Origin: Symbiotaphrina buchneri
Taxonomy: Eukaryota > Ascomycota > Symbiotaphrinales > Symbiotaphrinaceae
Assembly: GCA_001599915.1 (NCBI GenBank)
Contig: BCIG01000020.1
Span: 124,001 to 188,000, forward strand
Reading direction: 5' to 3'
Length of the DNA stretch: 64,000 nt
This document shows, piece after piece, positions 43,439 through 55,876 of this stretch. Position 1 is the first letter of the stretch. The number at the start of each line of letters is the position of its first letter. Below the pieces are notes generated by a model. That model made no database searches and was not told where the DNA came from. It saw nothing but the letters and a program-made list of their open reading frames with translations. A program made the translations under genes and the position numbers.

Positions 43439-45463
43439 ATGGGCAAGTCTAAGCGCAGAGATCGTCCAAGGAACAGGCCAGAGCCCACCGGTGGTCGTCC
43501 TTCGAAACCGCCCGCGGACCCAGAAACTGCAGACCTCCGGGAGAAAAGCGTGCTGCCCGCCTTGCAGGATCTTACGGGCATCGATCAAAAGAAGAAGGTC
43601 GCGGCCGCGGCGGCCATTGGAAACCTTATTGAGAACCCAAAATGCCGGAAATTGTTCCTGAAAGAACGGATTGTGAAGACCCTGCTCGAGCAGACCATCA
43701 ATGACTCGGATCTTGAAGTTGCGGCTGCTGGATGGGGCATCCTGAATAATCTGTTGGTAGAGGAGGGTTCGACTCTGGGAGTGGAACTTTACAGGAAAGA
43801 CGTCCTTACACCCCTCAACGCTGCCGTCCAGAAAGTCATGTCCACGCTCGAGTCAGAGTCCAAGTCTACAAATGTTCCCAAGGCCCGCCAAAAGCTCGTC
43901 TGGGATTTTACCGCTATACTTCTGAATATACTATCCTGTCTATCGGAAACGAATGAAGAGGTCCTTGAAGCCGTTACTGCACTATCGACCGTGCCAAACC
44001 TACATTTCGGACTACTGAGCATTGAGAGTGCACCGGCGGAGATAAAAGACTCCGCGGCGCTGGGTCTATATACTATGACAGAAGACAACCCAAGCTGCGC
44101 AAAACAGATTCTGGATAATGAGGACTGGACTGAAGCCGTTCGACAGCTCAGCAACAAGAACGGTTTGGAGGGCATAGCTGCATGCGGTGTGATGCATCAC
44201 ATTGACCTGGAGACTCGTGACCAAGACGGCCATTCGGTGCAAGAGAGCTTCTCCGATGTGGCGGTGCTCCCTCGACTTAATCGATCTTTACGACAATACG
44301 TCGAGGCATCTGCCGAGACGAATGGTACAAACGGTGTTCAGTCTACCAAATCTACCCATATGGCAGTCGATACAATGCTTCAGGTGATTGGATCAATAGC
44401 TACTGCAGTGCAAGAAACTGCCGAAGGCCTGGAGGTCCGCGACGCGGAGTCATTCGACGGTTTCGTCGACGAAGATGGAGAGTCAGACGTGATGGAAGAC
44501 GTGAATGGCGAGGAGGCCGATGAAGATCAGGCATCCGAGCCAGAGGCAGTCAATGGTGCGGACGACGAGAGCGAGGTGGACGATGCTGACATGGAAATGG
44601 TTGTAGGCGATGAGTCAGGGGCCGCTGCCACATCTGATGCAAACGGAGCAGCCGATGGAGAGCCACTGCTGCATCATCTGATCTCGGAGACCACTCCTCT
44701 ACTAATACGCATGGCAGCTTCAACCCAGTCACCATGGTACTCTCAGGCCATCGTAACACTCAACAACATCGCCTGGGCTGTCACCGCAGTCACTCCCTCA
44801 ACGGGCTCAATTCTACGGCCCCTTCAGCAGGCTTGGAAGGAGGCGGCACAGAACATCTGGAGATCTTGCATCGTTCCTGTACTCGCCTCGAACACGGCCG
44901 ATGTCTCGTTGGCATCAAACATCGTCGGGTTGGCATGGGCAATCGCCCGCAGCATCAGTGGTGAAATCGACCTTGCCGCTGATGAGCCCCGAAAGTTCAT
45001 GGCCCTGTACCAGGCCGCCGGTAGTCTTTCAAGCAACAAGCAGGCTACCAATGGAAAGCAGGTTCACAACGAGGAGGACGCCATGCCGGAAGGGCTAGGA
45101 GTCAAGTGCATCGGCGTGCTTGGCTCGCTGGCACTGTGTCCCGGCCGGGTGGACCTAAACCGCGAGATAGGCGTCTTCCTGCTCACCATCGTGGCGGCGA
45201 TGCCGGACGCCCCTGCGGAGAATGCCGTGGAGGCGCTCAATCAGATATTCGACATCTACGCTGACGAATCCTACGACTACGACGAGGCTGTCTTCTGGCA
45301 TGATGGTTTCCTGCCGCATCTGGAAGCTGCCTTGCCCAAGGCGAGGAAGACCGCCAAGAGCATCGACAAGCGAAAGCTGCCGGAGCTGAGGCAGAGGGCG
45401 GATGAGGCGGTCGTTAACTTGACTCGGTTTATCAAGTACAAAAAGGAGGAAAAGGAGAAATAA
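43439..45463 (+). CDS. SYO1: Symportin-1-like ribosomal protein import adaptor (Syo1)
   Basis: Single-exon ARM/HEAT-repeat protein of 674 residues resembling Syo1, which escorts ribosomal proteins L5 and L11 together into the nucleus through a transportin. The basic N-terminus MGKSKRRDRPRNRP fits the nuclear import signal of that family. Helical repeats follow (LREKSVLPALQDLTGIDQKKK, VAAAGWGILNNLLVEEG). An acidic loop at about 340-400 (DGESDVMEDVNGEEADEDQ and on) corresponds to the acidic insertion of Syo1. The C-terminal repeats include GVKCIGVLGSLALCPGR, then ENAVEALNQIFDIYADESYDYDEAVFW, a strongly conserved Syo1 segment, and a lysine-rich end. It is divergent from IDI1 and convergent with RPN1. 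Confidence 0.88.
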   Translation: MGKSKRRDRPRNRPEPTGGRPSKPPADPETADLREKSVLPALQDLTGIDQKKKVAAAAAIGNLIENPKCRKLFLKERIVKTLLEQTINDSDLEVAAAGWGILNNLLVEEGSTLGVELYRKDVLTPLNAAVQKVMSTLESESKSTNVPKARQKLVWDFTAILLNILSCLSETNEEVLEAVTALSTVPNLHFGLLSIESAPAEIKDSAALGLYTMTEDNPSCAKQILDNEDWTEAVRQLSNKNGLEGIAACGVMHHIDLETRDQDGHSVQESFSDVAVLPRLNRSLRQYVEASAETNGTNGVQSTKSTHMAVDTMLQVIGSIATAVQETAEGLEVRDAESFDGFVDEDGESDVMEDVNGEEADEDQASEPEAVNGADDESEVDDADMEMVVGDESGAAATSDANGAADGEPLLHHLISETTPLLIRMAASTQSPWYSQAIVTLNNIAWAVTAVTPSTGSILRPLQQAWKEAAQNIWRSCIVPVLASNTADVSLASNIVGLAWAIARSISGEIDLAADEPRKFMALYQAAGSLSSNKQATNGKQVHNEEDAMPEGLGVKCIGVLGSLALCPGRVDLNREIGVFLLTIVAAMPDAPAENAVEALNQIFDIYADESYDYDEAVFWHDGFLPHLEAALPKARKTAKSIDKRKLPELRQRADEAVVNLTRFIKYKKEEKEK

Positions 45464-45740
45464 GGGGCTGTCGCATTTGTCGAGTATGACTGAAGCTTGT
45501 TTCCATGTAGTGAGCATTTACAGGCGCTTGGGAAAAGTTCCTCGCGGCTCTTTCGGCATATATTCTGGGATGCATGAAGGTATTGGTGTAGCTTGAGCAA
45601 TTAGCCCATCTATGGGTGACATGTGCATGATTGCTTCGAGATCTACAGAGATAACTCTGCGCTTGTGGAAGCGCCATTTGACTCTGATCAGTCTATTTCA
45701 GAATCGCTTAATAATGGAAAGAAGAATGTTTGGAACAGGA
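45464..45740. other. Convergent 3' region, SYO1 and RPN1
   Basis: 277 bp of presumed 3' UTRs. Confidence 0.55.
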
Positions 45741-48700
45741 TCACTCGACCCATTCCGGATTCTGTTGATATCATGTCAGCAAATACCACAAGGATCGCAT
45801 GTAGTTTAATAAATTACCTGTTTCAGGATTACCAGACCCTCCAAAGTGCTCGCCATGCTGATATATTGCTCGTCTTCCAGCTCAGCCCGCTCACCGTACG
45901 CCAACAAGACTGGCGTACTTTGTGTCTGCCAGCCGGTGATCGTCTTTGGCCTACCGGCCTGTCCAACCACATCGACAGCCTGACCGACCCGTACATTCAC
46001 AGTCAACGGCTTCAGGTCCTCATCCAGAGTGACTAGGAATCTGGGATGCATTGCCGTCACCAAAAAGTAGAGCAGGTAGTGCGAGTCTGCCAGGACGAAT
46101 TGCTTCGCGTCGATCAGAGACACGAGGACAGTGAGCAACCCGGCAGCCGCTACTCTCGAAAGTACCTGCCTGTCGGTATGGAAGGGGTTGACTGATAACG
46201 TGCCTTTGCCCATATGAAGAAGACCCTGTGCGATCCTCACCATGAAGAGCGAGTTCTGGTCTCTGTGGTAGTAGCTGGCCAATTGTCTTAACAATTGAGC
46301 CAGACGAGCGTTGTTTGTACCGGCGCCCAGGAGGCCCATGGCGAAGATAGCATTGACGGCAACGTCGTTATCATTATCGTGGCTATACCGCGACAGAGTG
46401 TCATAGACTTTCATTTGCGGATTGCTTGGGCTTATCAGGCCCATAGCCAGAGGAACCACCTTCCTGATGTTGGCCTCCCCATAGTGCATCAAGTGGCCGA
46501 ATTGACGAAGGACCATTTCTTGGCCAACATCCTCACCCATAGCCACCAATGCAAGACCTAATACGGCATATGCTTGCAATAGCTCGTCGCCCTTCTTGTC
46601 GTCGCTATCCTCGATGTGGTCATTGCAGATATGTAGAAGCTCTTGCAGCTTCAATACGGTTCCGGTGCCAGCCCAAGCACAGACTTCTGCAAGTACTGAC
46701 GAAGGTTTTGACATAGGATGGTCGATGGCCTTCAGAGTCTCCAAGATAACGTCCACCTCTTCTTGCCGTCCGAAGTACAGGAGAGCCAAACCCAGAGCCA
46801 TAAACCTTGTCCATTTGTCCTTGAGCTGTGTTTTCCTGTCATCGTCCAAGAAAGTCTGGATGATGGCCTCGCTGACATCACTATTCGATGATCCCACGAA
46901 GATCAAGCCCAGAGAAAGCGCGGCCATCGCAGAAAGTTGCATACTGAGAGATGTGTCGGTGACAATGGGGAGGAGGAATTCTAATAAGTCTTCCTTCTTC
47001 GAACCAGCGTAAGCGATGCCCAGCCCCATTATAGATGCAAGCCGGATCGGCACGCTCTTGGATTCGAGGTTCGTTGAATCGGCTAAGAGGGCCTTTGCAG
47101 GGTCTGAATCTACCCTTACACCCGAATTGACGATACCGATAGCTAACATAGCCCCTGCTTTGATCTGGTCCTCTTCGACGTAGGTGTATTTGTCGATCTT
47201 GTCCAGACCCGTCTCTACATCCCACTGTAGAAGCATACCCATGGAAGCAGCAGTTGACAACACGCCATCGTCCTTTGTCTTCCAGACCCAGCTAGTCTTG
47301 TCACCTTCAACGAGCATCATCTTGTCATTTCCGAAGCCTGCATTTGCAAATGCATTGACGAATGCACTTGCGAGATTGTGTCTTGCCGAATCGATGTTGG
47401 TCAGGCCTGCCACTCTGCTACTCTCGAGATGGCTCTTGTAGATGTCTTCTGTCGTTTTAGGGTCGAGAATATTAAGTTCCTTGGCCATGTGCTTGAAGTA
47501 TTCAGGTAACCTTGTGTTGTTCAGACATTCAGCAATATCCTGATCCTCCTCGGACTCCGCGGGTAACTCTAGCCAGATCTTCTGGCGGGCTACCAGGAAA
47601 GCCATCTGTTCCTTCAAAGCCTTGTCTTCCGTAGACGTGAAATCGCTTATAATCAGATCCTCATCGTTAAGTCGTATGGCAAGAACAACGGCCTGGGACA
47701 GCTGCTTATACTGCTTATAGATGTCGTGCGCTGTCCGAAGAAATTGCTGGTCTTCTGGATATGTCAAAAGATTGACCATGCTAATGTCGTACGTAAGTAT
47801 GGAGTCCGCTCGTAGTACGGAGCCGGGTCTGGTGTTACTCACCTGACCATATACAAGCAGACCCGCGCATAAGTGTTCTCGTCTAGGTATTTCGGAATCT
47901 CCTCAATCATCTCCAGTTCACTCAAGAGATCTACAGCATCTGCTTCTGCGTTGTGACTGAGGAAGAAAGGCACCAACTTGAGTGCAAGATCCACAAGCTC
48001 TTGATATGGTTGATCATCAGTCAACCGCTTATTGTACTCTTGCCCAATCTCGAGTGCTAGATGGCGAACATATTCGTGTCCCCACGAGCCTAGATCTTTC
48101 GAAGGTGCGAGAAGACGGTATTTCAATGACACCAGGCGGTCTTCGTCGGAGTATGTCATGCCCAAGACGGACAGGATATCGGCTAACGCATCCTGCTATC
48201 ATTAGTATACCATTCGACCAGGTTTGGAAGATCAGTAGGAAGGGATTACTTTGTCAGCCCCCGACGGCCACCGCTCGTACGTCTGCTCCAGTTGCTCGAA
48301 GTGTGGTCTGAGGAATTTGAGAGGTTTGGGGACGGCGGTCATGGATGATGTCGAGGTCTTGATGAAATCTTTGATGGCTGCTAGAGCCGGTTTGTAAAGG
48401 CTAGTATCCTCTTCCTGTATATTAGGGGCTTGGGTCAGCAGATATTTCCCACGGCGATGAGCAGAGTGCAGTACCTGTAACCGCTCCACGAGCATTTCCA
48501 GTTCATTCTTCAGCTGCTGGTCTTCCTCACTCAGCTCCTCTAGAGGCGTTGAAGTCAGTGATGGTGTACATTTCGTGCGGCCAATAGTAGCAGTCTAAGT
48601 AACGTACCCTCCTTGGATTCATCCTCCTTCTTGCCTAATGGCTTTCCATCCTTGTCTTTCTTCACGTCCTCGTCCTTCTTTGGGTCGACATCATCCACCT

Positions 48701-48749
48701 TCTCTTTGCCCTTTCCTTTGCTGGCAGACTTGTCGTCTTGATTCGCCAT
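45741..48749 (-). CDS. RPN1: 26S proteasome regulatory subunit Rpn1
   Basis: Base subunit of the 19S proteasome cap, which binds ubiquitin-like domains of shuttle receptors and Ubp6. Exons in coding order are 48749-48608, 48539-48475, 48414-48250, 48192-47843, 47780-45818 and 45761-45741 (901 residues). The charged N-terminus begins [17 protein letters not shown]. Then come [49 protein letters not shown] and [17 protein letters not shown], all Rpn1 signatures. The PC repeats include [47 protein letters not shown] and [14 protein letters not shown]. The last exon has 21 nt and ends NPEWVE after LEGLVILKQ, matching the usual C-terminus. All five introns are 54-68 bp. It shares a 428-bp promoter with RIO2. 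Confidence 0.96.
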
Positions 48750-49177
48750 GGCGAAGCTGGACAGTACCGGGTGCTCAGCCGCAGTCTCTCGGGATAAGTG
48801 TGGGTGAGCTCAAGGTTGTTGTTCAGATTCCCTTACAGATGCAGGGCCTGTGTCTCGAGCTTTAGATGTTCGCGAAGCCGGCGAGTTGGGATGGAAAGGG
48901 TTGATCTGTAATACCGAAAGCTATGCTGTGAGGTGTTGACAGGTCCACCCTTGACGCTGAGGTCACTTAGTAAGATTGGTGGTTAAGCTACAGGCTTACT
49001 AGCTACCATTACTATCTTACTGTAGTGGGCGTTAGCGTGCGGTTCTAGGTAAAGACAACCTTTCTCGCTCTGAACATTTTCATGTGCTCCACGATAAGCC
49101 ACCACAAGGATTATTTCTCCGCTCAGCATAATCAGTTCCAACAACCGGAGATCACCTTGTTGACCCCGGCCGACAAG
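48750..49177. promoter_or_regulatory. Bidirectional promoter, RPN1 / RIO2
   Basis: 428 bp between divergent start codons. I looked for the yeast proteasome element GGTGGCAAA and did not find it. Confidence 0.6.
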
Positions 49178-50577
49178 ATGAAGTTGGACACGCGGGCCAT
49201 CCGCTACCTCACCTCGGAGGACTGGCGCGTGCTCACTGGGGTATGTCCCGGGCGCCTACATACCGTTGCATGGCCCATGCGAAACGACCGCTAACAGATT
49301 GTCGCAGGTGGAAATGGGCAGCAAAAATCACGAGGTCGTCCCTACGCCCTTGATCGCCCAGATTTCAGGTCTCCGTGGTGGCAGCGGTGTCCATAAGTGC
49401 ATATCGAACCTGGCTAAAGTTGGGCTCATAGCGAAAGTCAAGAACGCAAAATGTGCGTCCACAAAGAATGACTGGGCGGAACTCAAAAAGCTGACGAGGG
49501 TGCTCTGCAGATGATGGCTATCGATTGACATATGGGGGGCTGGATTATCTCGCGCTCAATACCTATCGAAAGCGCAAGGAGGTCTATTCGGTCGGTAACC
49601 AAATCGGCGTTGGGAAAGAATCCGATATCTACGTTGTAGCCGATGAGAAGGGAACGCAGCGGGTTCTGAAAATCCACCGACTGGGCCGCATATCCTTTCG
49701 GACAGTCAAAGCCAACCGGGACTACCTACGCAATCGCTCGTCAGGCTCGTGGATGTACATGTCGCGGCTGGCAGCGCTCAAGGAATACACCTTCATGCAA
49801 TGCCTGCATCACAACGGATTCCCCGTGCCTGTGCCTCTGGGCCAATCTCGACATACTATCCTCATGTCGCTCATAGACGCATTCCCGCTCCGTCAAATAT
49901 CGGATGTTCCTGAGCCGGCAGAATTGTATGCGGAGCTCATCTCCATTATCATGAAACTTGCCCAATACGGGCTCATCCACGGCGATTTCAATGAGTTCAA
50001 CATTCTAATCAAGGAAGAGTCCTTGCCTGCGACCGACTCGGATGGTCAAGGGAAAACCTCGCCGAAGATAAATCTGGTCCCCATATTAATCGATTTTCCC
50101 CAGATGGTATCAATCGATCACCCGAACGCTGAGTACTTCTTCAATAGGGATGTGGACTGTATCAAGCGTTTCTTTGAGCGTCGTTACCATTTCACCAGTG
50201 ACGATAGTGGTCCATACTTCTCTGAGGCCAAGAAATCAGTGGGGATGAACTTGAGCAAGAGATTAGACGTAGAGGTCGAAGCGTCCGGATTCTCTAGGAA
50301 AATGGCCAAAGACTTGGAAATATACATGCGAGATTTGGCTTCAAAAGAGCAGGCGGGCTCGCCGTCAACAGATGAGGAAGAGGATGAGCCAGATGGTTCC
50401 GCGGATAGTGCAGACGAGGAAGGAGACGGGTCTGAGGAGGAAGAAGGTTGGCAACGGGGAGACCGCGATACAAATGCGCAAGCTCAGGATGCTATGGAGG
50501 CCAATAATACAGCGTCCGAAAGTCTTCAACAAGCAAACAATTTGCTGAGGGATCTTCATGTTCAGGAGAAGACCTAA
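49178..50577 (+). CDS. RIO2: Atypical protein kinase/ATPase Rio2
   Basis: RIO-family kinase needed for cytoplasmic maturation of pre-40S ribosomes. Exons read 49178-49240, 49308-49452 and 49511-50577 (424 residues). An N-terminal winged helix spans about 1-90 (MKLDTRAIRYLTSEDWRVL, NHEVVPTPLIAQISGLRGG). The kinase domain follows, with the loop IGVGKESDIYVV, ATP lysine in RVLKIHRLGR, SFRTVKANRDYL, the catalytic HGDFNEFNI and the metal-binding LIDFPQMVS, then NAEYFFNRDVDCIKRFF. The acidic C-terminus (about 335-390) and LLRDLHVQEKT resemble other fungal Rio2 tails. The second splice restores KNAKYDGYRLTYGGLDYLAL. The first intron is 67 bp, the second 58 bp. Confidence 0.96.
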
Positions 50578-51395
50578 TGCTCTCAATCCAAGTGCTCGAT
50601 CTTCTGCACGATTCGATACTACAGTTTGCTAAGGCGACCAAGAGAAGACGGAGGCTAGGAGCTCTGTCTGGCATTTTTGGTGGTCCACATAAGCAGCACT
50701 TGGAGATTCAAACTTCCTATCAGTACGTGGTTTAATTGGATCTTCGGCTAGAGAGCAAAGCTGAGGTCACACTGTCCGACGCCAGAAATCTGTCAAAGTC
50801 CTTTGATGCGAGGGAGACAACAGGTATGGCGCCAAATAAGAAGACATCCCGCTCATGCATGCAGGCCGCGCTGGTCTGCGTGGGGCATCATGGTATGACA
50901 ATGTTGCCGAGGCTTTACGCGCCAAACAGATGAAAATTGAATCATGATGAGATGAGGCAGCTGCAACACGGTCGGGTTGCAGTCAGACCAACAAAGAGCG
51001 GCCGATAGAAGTACCGAGAGTAGCAAATGTAGCAAGTTCTGGAGCAAGAGAAATAAGATAGAACACGGGAAAACCTGCGACCAAGATCAGAAGTAGAGGG
51101 CGCAAAACAGACCATAACCCAGGCAAGAAAACGTGACCGTGCCAAGACTCCATGGATTGGTTGCCAAAGAAATATTCGTTCGGAGGGACACTCCAAAGGT
51201 CATTGCCAGTGAGGGACTCTTTAGGCGCTGGAACTACAGCCAGAGCTTCCCGTGGGAGAGACACCTGGACCTTGGGCCCGATCCTCTGCATTGGTGACGC
51301 CTTCCGATGCGGCATCTGAAGCGGATTGCGAATGTTCAGCCATCGGTGAAGAGCTTGGAATATCAGCAAACATCTCGGAGCTGAATGAGTAGACT
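50578..51395. other. Convergent 3' region, RIO2 and RRM protein
   Basis: 818 bp. On the - strand just beyond the RRM-protein stop there are open frames (for example 51463-51221, Ser-rich, and a second reading IGPKVQVSLPREALAVVP) that could be a further exon if the donor overlapping the stop codon is used. Otherwise 3' UTRs. Confidence 0.5.
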
Positions 51396-53301
51396 TTACC
51401 TGCTCTGCTTCTTGATGAAGTTGAGCTTCCCGCTGCCGTAACCAGAGCTAGTCGGCCTCGCATATCGAAACCCGGACGTCCTATACGGGACCACAGTTAG
51501 CTAATCCGCCACTCAGGTATATATGGGTGAGCTTACACAGGAGTGACGGGAAGGTTAGGTGAGAAAGAGATGAGCCTCTGTTGCACCGAGACCGGGGACA
51601 AGACTTGGCTGCCGGTCTGTTGGTAGGGATAGAAATCCGTGCCACCATAAGCGACTGCATTGTATTCATTGGTGCGGAATTGGCGACGTTTGTTGGTGTC
51701 TTGCTTCAACTTCTTCTGGGCATCGGTATCAGAGTAGCGGACCTGCAGAAGGTTACCGGTACCGCCGATGGGCTGACCATGAAACTTCGAAATGATCTCG
51801 TCACAGACATCTCGATTCTTGAAACTAGAGAGATAGGTGAGCTATTGATTCGCGGAAAGATGGAAACACATACCGAGCAAAGCCTACGCCACGGCTGTGC
51901 CCACTAGAATCGCGGAGGATCCTGCTGGACTGCACATCGTAGTCAACAAAGATCGCCTCGAGTTCCTACAACCCCGATTAGTCATTATCAGAGGCCAAGG
52001 AAGCAGGTGTCTTACAGCCTCCGTCATTGTGGTAGGCAGATTTGAGATGTACAGATTCGTAGAACTCTTGTCACCGAGACGTTGCATTTGGGTGTTGAAT
52101 GACTCCTGTTAACGTTAGCAGACCGCGTTGTGCTGAATGAAGGGGCAGATGTACCCTAGCGAAGCTGACTTCATATCCCAGATGGTAGAAGCCACGGATG
52201 CAATTTTCGGCGTCGGGATGGTTGAGGTAACGGGCAAACCCGTAGCTGACAAGGCTATTAGTACGTGCGCATGTCTGCTAGATTGATCACTCACCCTTTG
52301 CAAAGCCCAGTCTGGTGGTCAAGGATAGCTTTAGAAGACTCGAGATGGCCATAACGCTTTGCATAAGCCTCCAACATCTCGTCCGTCGTGTCCGGTTGAA
52401 AGCCGCGGATGTAGACATTGGTCGTTCCCAAAGGATTGGCTAAGCATTGTTCAAGAGTACGGAATTCCTCCGTGAAGACTGCTGGTACAGGCTTGGGAAT
52501 CATGGGATGAATCTTCGCAAGGGCTTCTAGGGCTTCTAGGGCACGAAGATTCTGTATATGCTCGCGAGGAACCTTGCCCAGATGCTGCGCCGGGAATGGG
52601 ACAAGGTATTGGGGCGGTGAGGGTGTCACATGAGGGAAGCTTCCAGTAGGAGAGTAGTCGACAACCGTATAGCCGGCGTTGATGTTTTTCTCACCATGAC
52701 CAATGTTGCACAAGAATGGAGTTCGGGGGGTGTCCTCCTCGTTGGAAGACAAGGACTCACGTTGCATCGATAGACCAGGGACATCTGCGGGTAGCAGATC
52801 CTGGACATTTGCAGCGTAGTCTTGAGGTTGACCATGCATGCCAAAGATCTGCTGTGCAGACAACATGCTCTGGTAGTGCGGCGTGACAGGAGAATTGAAT
52901 GCACCGTTGACGGATTGCAGAACAGCCTGCGAGGTAACAGGGGTGTACGGACCGTAAGATGCTGGAAGGAAGACTTGGCCACTTGGAAGCAGGTAGGCGG
53001 TACTCATTGCTGCCATTGGGGCGACTCCAGTAGGTCTGGTACCATGGTGATGGTTGATGAACTGCTGTTGCCCCTGGAGGTTGAGGCCAGTCAGAGCTTG
53101 TTCGAGGTTGTCGGTGACAGTGAGATGGACATTGTGGGCAGGCGTCTGAGGATAGCTGTGACTGCCGATATTGCTAGAGGCACGACCATTCAGAGTATGT
53201 TGAGCAGGCATGTTGCTGTTGCAAAGATCACCGGGGTGACCAGCGTTGAAGTGAACATGTTGAGAGCCGGCCGCAGCTTGCATAGTTTGAGCAGTCGTCA
53301 T
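51396..53301 (-). CDS. RBMS-like RNA-binding protein with two RRMs
   Basis: Tandem-RRM protein resembling the RBMS/MSSP family and fungal relatives, probably an mRNA-binding regulator. Exons in coding order: 53301-52295, 52245-52155, 52105-52016, 51965-51874, 51824-51537 and 51480-51396. RRM1 begins TTNVYIRGFQPDTTDEMLEAYAKRYG and continues CKGYGFARYLNHPDAENCIRGF after splicing. RRM2 is TNLYISNLPTTMTEAELEAIFVDY, with the RNP1 element SRGVGFARF, and then the conserved QFRTNEYNAVAYG. The first 300 residues are low-complexity, rich in Gln, Pro, His and Ser, with a PC-like AKIHPMIPKPVPAVFTEEFRTLEQCL region before RRM1. The stop TAA at 51398-51396 overlaps a good donor (AG-GTAAAG), so a further C-terminal exon is possible. 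The start ATG directly follows a probable 5'-UTR intron. Confidence 0.8.
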
Positions 53302-53448
53302 CTGTTTCGACAACCATTAGAATATGATTCAGAGAGAAAGGAAGAGGAACAGCAGGGTGCAAACAACGGCGGCCAACGAGGACAAGCCCGAAAAGAGCCA
53401 ACGTCTGACTCCCATGTGAATAGATTGGAGAACGAGTGAACGACTCAC
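53302..53448 (-). other. Probable 5'-UTR intron of the RRM gene
   Basis: On the - strand a strong donor (AAAG-GTGAGT, at 53448) is matched by the acceptor GAAACAG directly before the start ATG at 53301. None of the three upstream frames joins to the coding frame without a stop codon, so the upstream exon is noncoding. Confidence 0.65.
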
Positions 53449-55876
53449 CTTTGTTTGTCGTCGCCGTAATGGTCGCCGCGGCGATGGATATCAGACCTGT
53501 ATGGATTCGAGTTTACTACATCGCAGAGAGTCAGCTAAATGCTCCACATGAGTCGAAGAGGTTTGGATCCTCACCTTTGCTCACTTCACGGAGAGCTCGT
53601 CGTGAAGTGAGGGGCAAGAACGATAGCAAGCTGGACGGTGGAGCTAACGAGGCAACAAGGGATGAGTAGAGAGGTTTGGAGCCAAATGCCAGTTGATAGC
53701 AGAAGCAAGTGGGAAGAATGGATGGTTGAGAAGATGGTGGAAGAAAGATGGCGGGAGTTGCAAGAGATGAGAGTCAGAGGAGGTTTAAGTAGTCGCGGAG
53801 GAAGGAAACTCGAGGGCAAGTACACTCACGTTTAGAAGGGCGCTGCACCTTCCAGATCGATGTTCTTCTGAGCGATATTATATTTCATCAGGCACGATGC
53901 AGCGCTTTGCGAGCTATCCAAGCCTCCCCTAAGCTGCATGGCTGGTCCGAGAGACTGGCAAACCTGAAGAGAGCAAGAGCACACCAATCCCCTCAATTGC
54001 TACACTCAAGGAACGATCTCCCCGTCAATTTGCATAGGGACGAGTTGCTAGGGACGATAGCAACTGTAGGAACACATCCAGTTCCTCGAATCCGCGCCTC
54101 TGAGGTAGAGTGAGGAAAGCGCACAGCAGAACTGGTATCTAGCACATGGCCGGAGGTGGACAATAGCTTCTGAAGAAGGAGCCTTCAGATATCTTATTAG
54201 TTATATACATGGCCTGTCGATCTGTGGCACAAGCACCCAGAACCTTGTCGTCGACCCGCGCGATGGCAGGTATTCTGCATTCCACCAAGTGAGCGAGAGA
54301 GGCTGCCAAACACAATAGCGACGCTTCAGACTAAGGTAGGAGGCTGTACGTAGACGATCGTCTCACGAAGAGGCCGGAACCAATCAGGACCACCTTCACA
54401 GGACCGAAGTGACAGTCACGAACGGCAGCCGTGACGGTTCCTGACTAGACTGCCATGCAGCTAGTGCAAACGCCCGGGGATCGGGGAAAAGTTCCCGCTG
54501 CAGTCCTCATGCCCATCGTCCAGGAGGTTTCCGTGTGGCGGTTATTAGCAGATTTCAGAATACAGATGCAGTCAAAATACGAGTGGAGATTAGACTGCAG
54601 GAAGACCAAGCAAGGTTAGAGGTATGGGAGCACATTAGGCTGGCGCAAGTGAGAAATGCTCGAGTCACCGCCCGTCAATAACCTGAGCATCGCAGGATAA
54701 GGACCTCGGTCAATGATGGGGGAGAGGTAAGGCATTATTGCATGCTCACCTCGGGTGCCTTGCCTTCATTCGTATCTTAACGTTTGAAGTCAAAAGGGCA
54801 GGGCACACTGAACTAAGTTAGTTCTGGCAAAGTCCCACCTGTCAAACCGTCTAGCTTCGTCCTCTCGTTCAAGTTTCCCCAACGGCTGCCGTCCCGATGT
54901 ACAAGTAAGATAATCGCACACACAGAGAACGGAGTATAAACAAAACAACTCTATTGTTACCGGTGGACCTCTTGAAAGTGCTATTTCATATATACTCACA
55001 AAGTAACTGACAGGGTCGAGTGTCTGCAAGGACCTGGATGGCCAGAGTACCACCTACGCTGTGTGTCACCATAACTTGCTTAACTGGACAGGGATCACCA
55101 CCCTAGATGTATGTGAGTGCTTGTCGATGGCCGGGTGAGTCTGAAGACTACGAGCATCGAATTTTGGTCTTTGCCAGTGCGTTAATATGCTTGCTACGGA
55201 CCTACGACGCTCGCTTCGAGCGAGATCGAGTCCTTCCAAGCCACCCAACTTGTCGGGACCCCTGATCAAACATCGCCTTGCCCCTTTTCAATCCCTTTAA
55301 GCTGAGTCCAAAGCAGCACCAACCGACAAGGCTGCAGCGCGGGTAGAGGCGAGCCCGGTCCGAAGCCCCGTCAGCTAGAGTATATTTTAGTGCTTAGGAA
55401 GGGCGCATCATTGTCAAGCCTTGCTCGTCACCTCCTCCCTTCCCGGGCATTCACGATCCTGCGGTATTTCCTCTCACCCGCAGCCAGGCCTTTCGTCTAG
55501 GAGCGTCACATTTGTATTCGGAGGAGATCTTTTCGCGTGGTCCGGCCCTTATCGAAAAGCAGACAATAAGTAGAATGGAGGACGGCTGCGTTTCTACTAC
55601 CACTTGCCTGGAGGTAGGTACAGGATGCCATTCAGAGTCCCGAAGCTGGATATCCCTAGTCTGAGACGATGGCGGAAGCGTCAAGATGGCCGAAAGAAAC
55701 AATCTGGAAGAGAAATACGACTACCGAGATGAACTATCCAATGGACTATCGAAGAAAGCAGATAATATAGGTCGTCCGTCCGATACCGAATTACTCCATA
55801 CTCTAATAATAGCTGTGCAGGTGCCCGGAACAATGCTATTCTTCCCTCCACCGTCTAGCCTCTTCCTTTCTAATGC
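53449..55876. other. 2.4-kb region without recognisable genes
   Basis: Between the RRM gene (5' side) and the P450 reductase stop. Only short chance frames on both strands; presumably the long promoter and leader of the RRM gene. No repeats or transposon features were seen. Confidence 0.5.

Noticed and set aside
52822-53439. 205-codon open frame on the + strand
   Set aside because: Antisense to the first coding exon of the RRM protein and without domain features.
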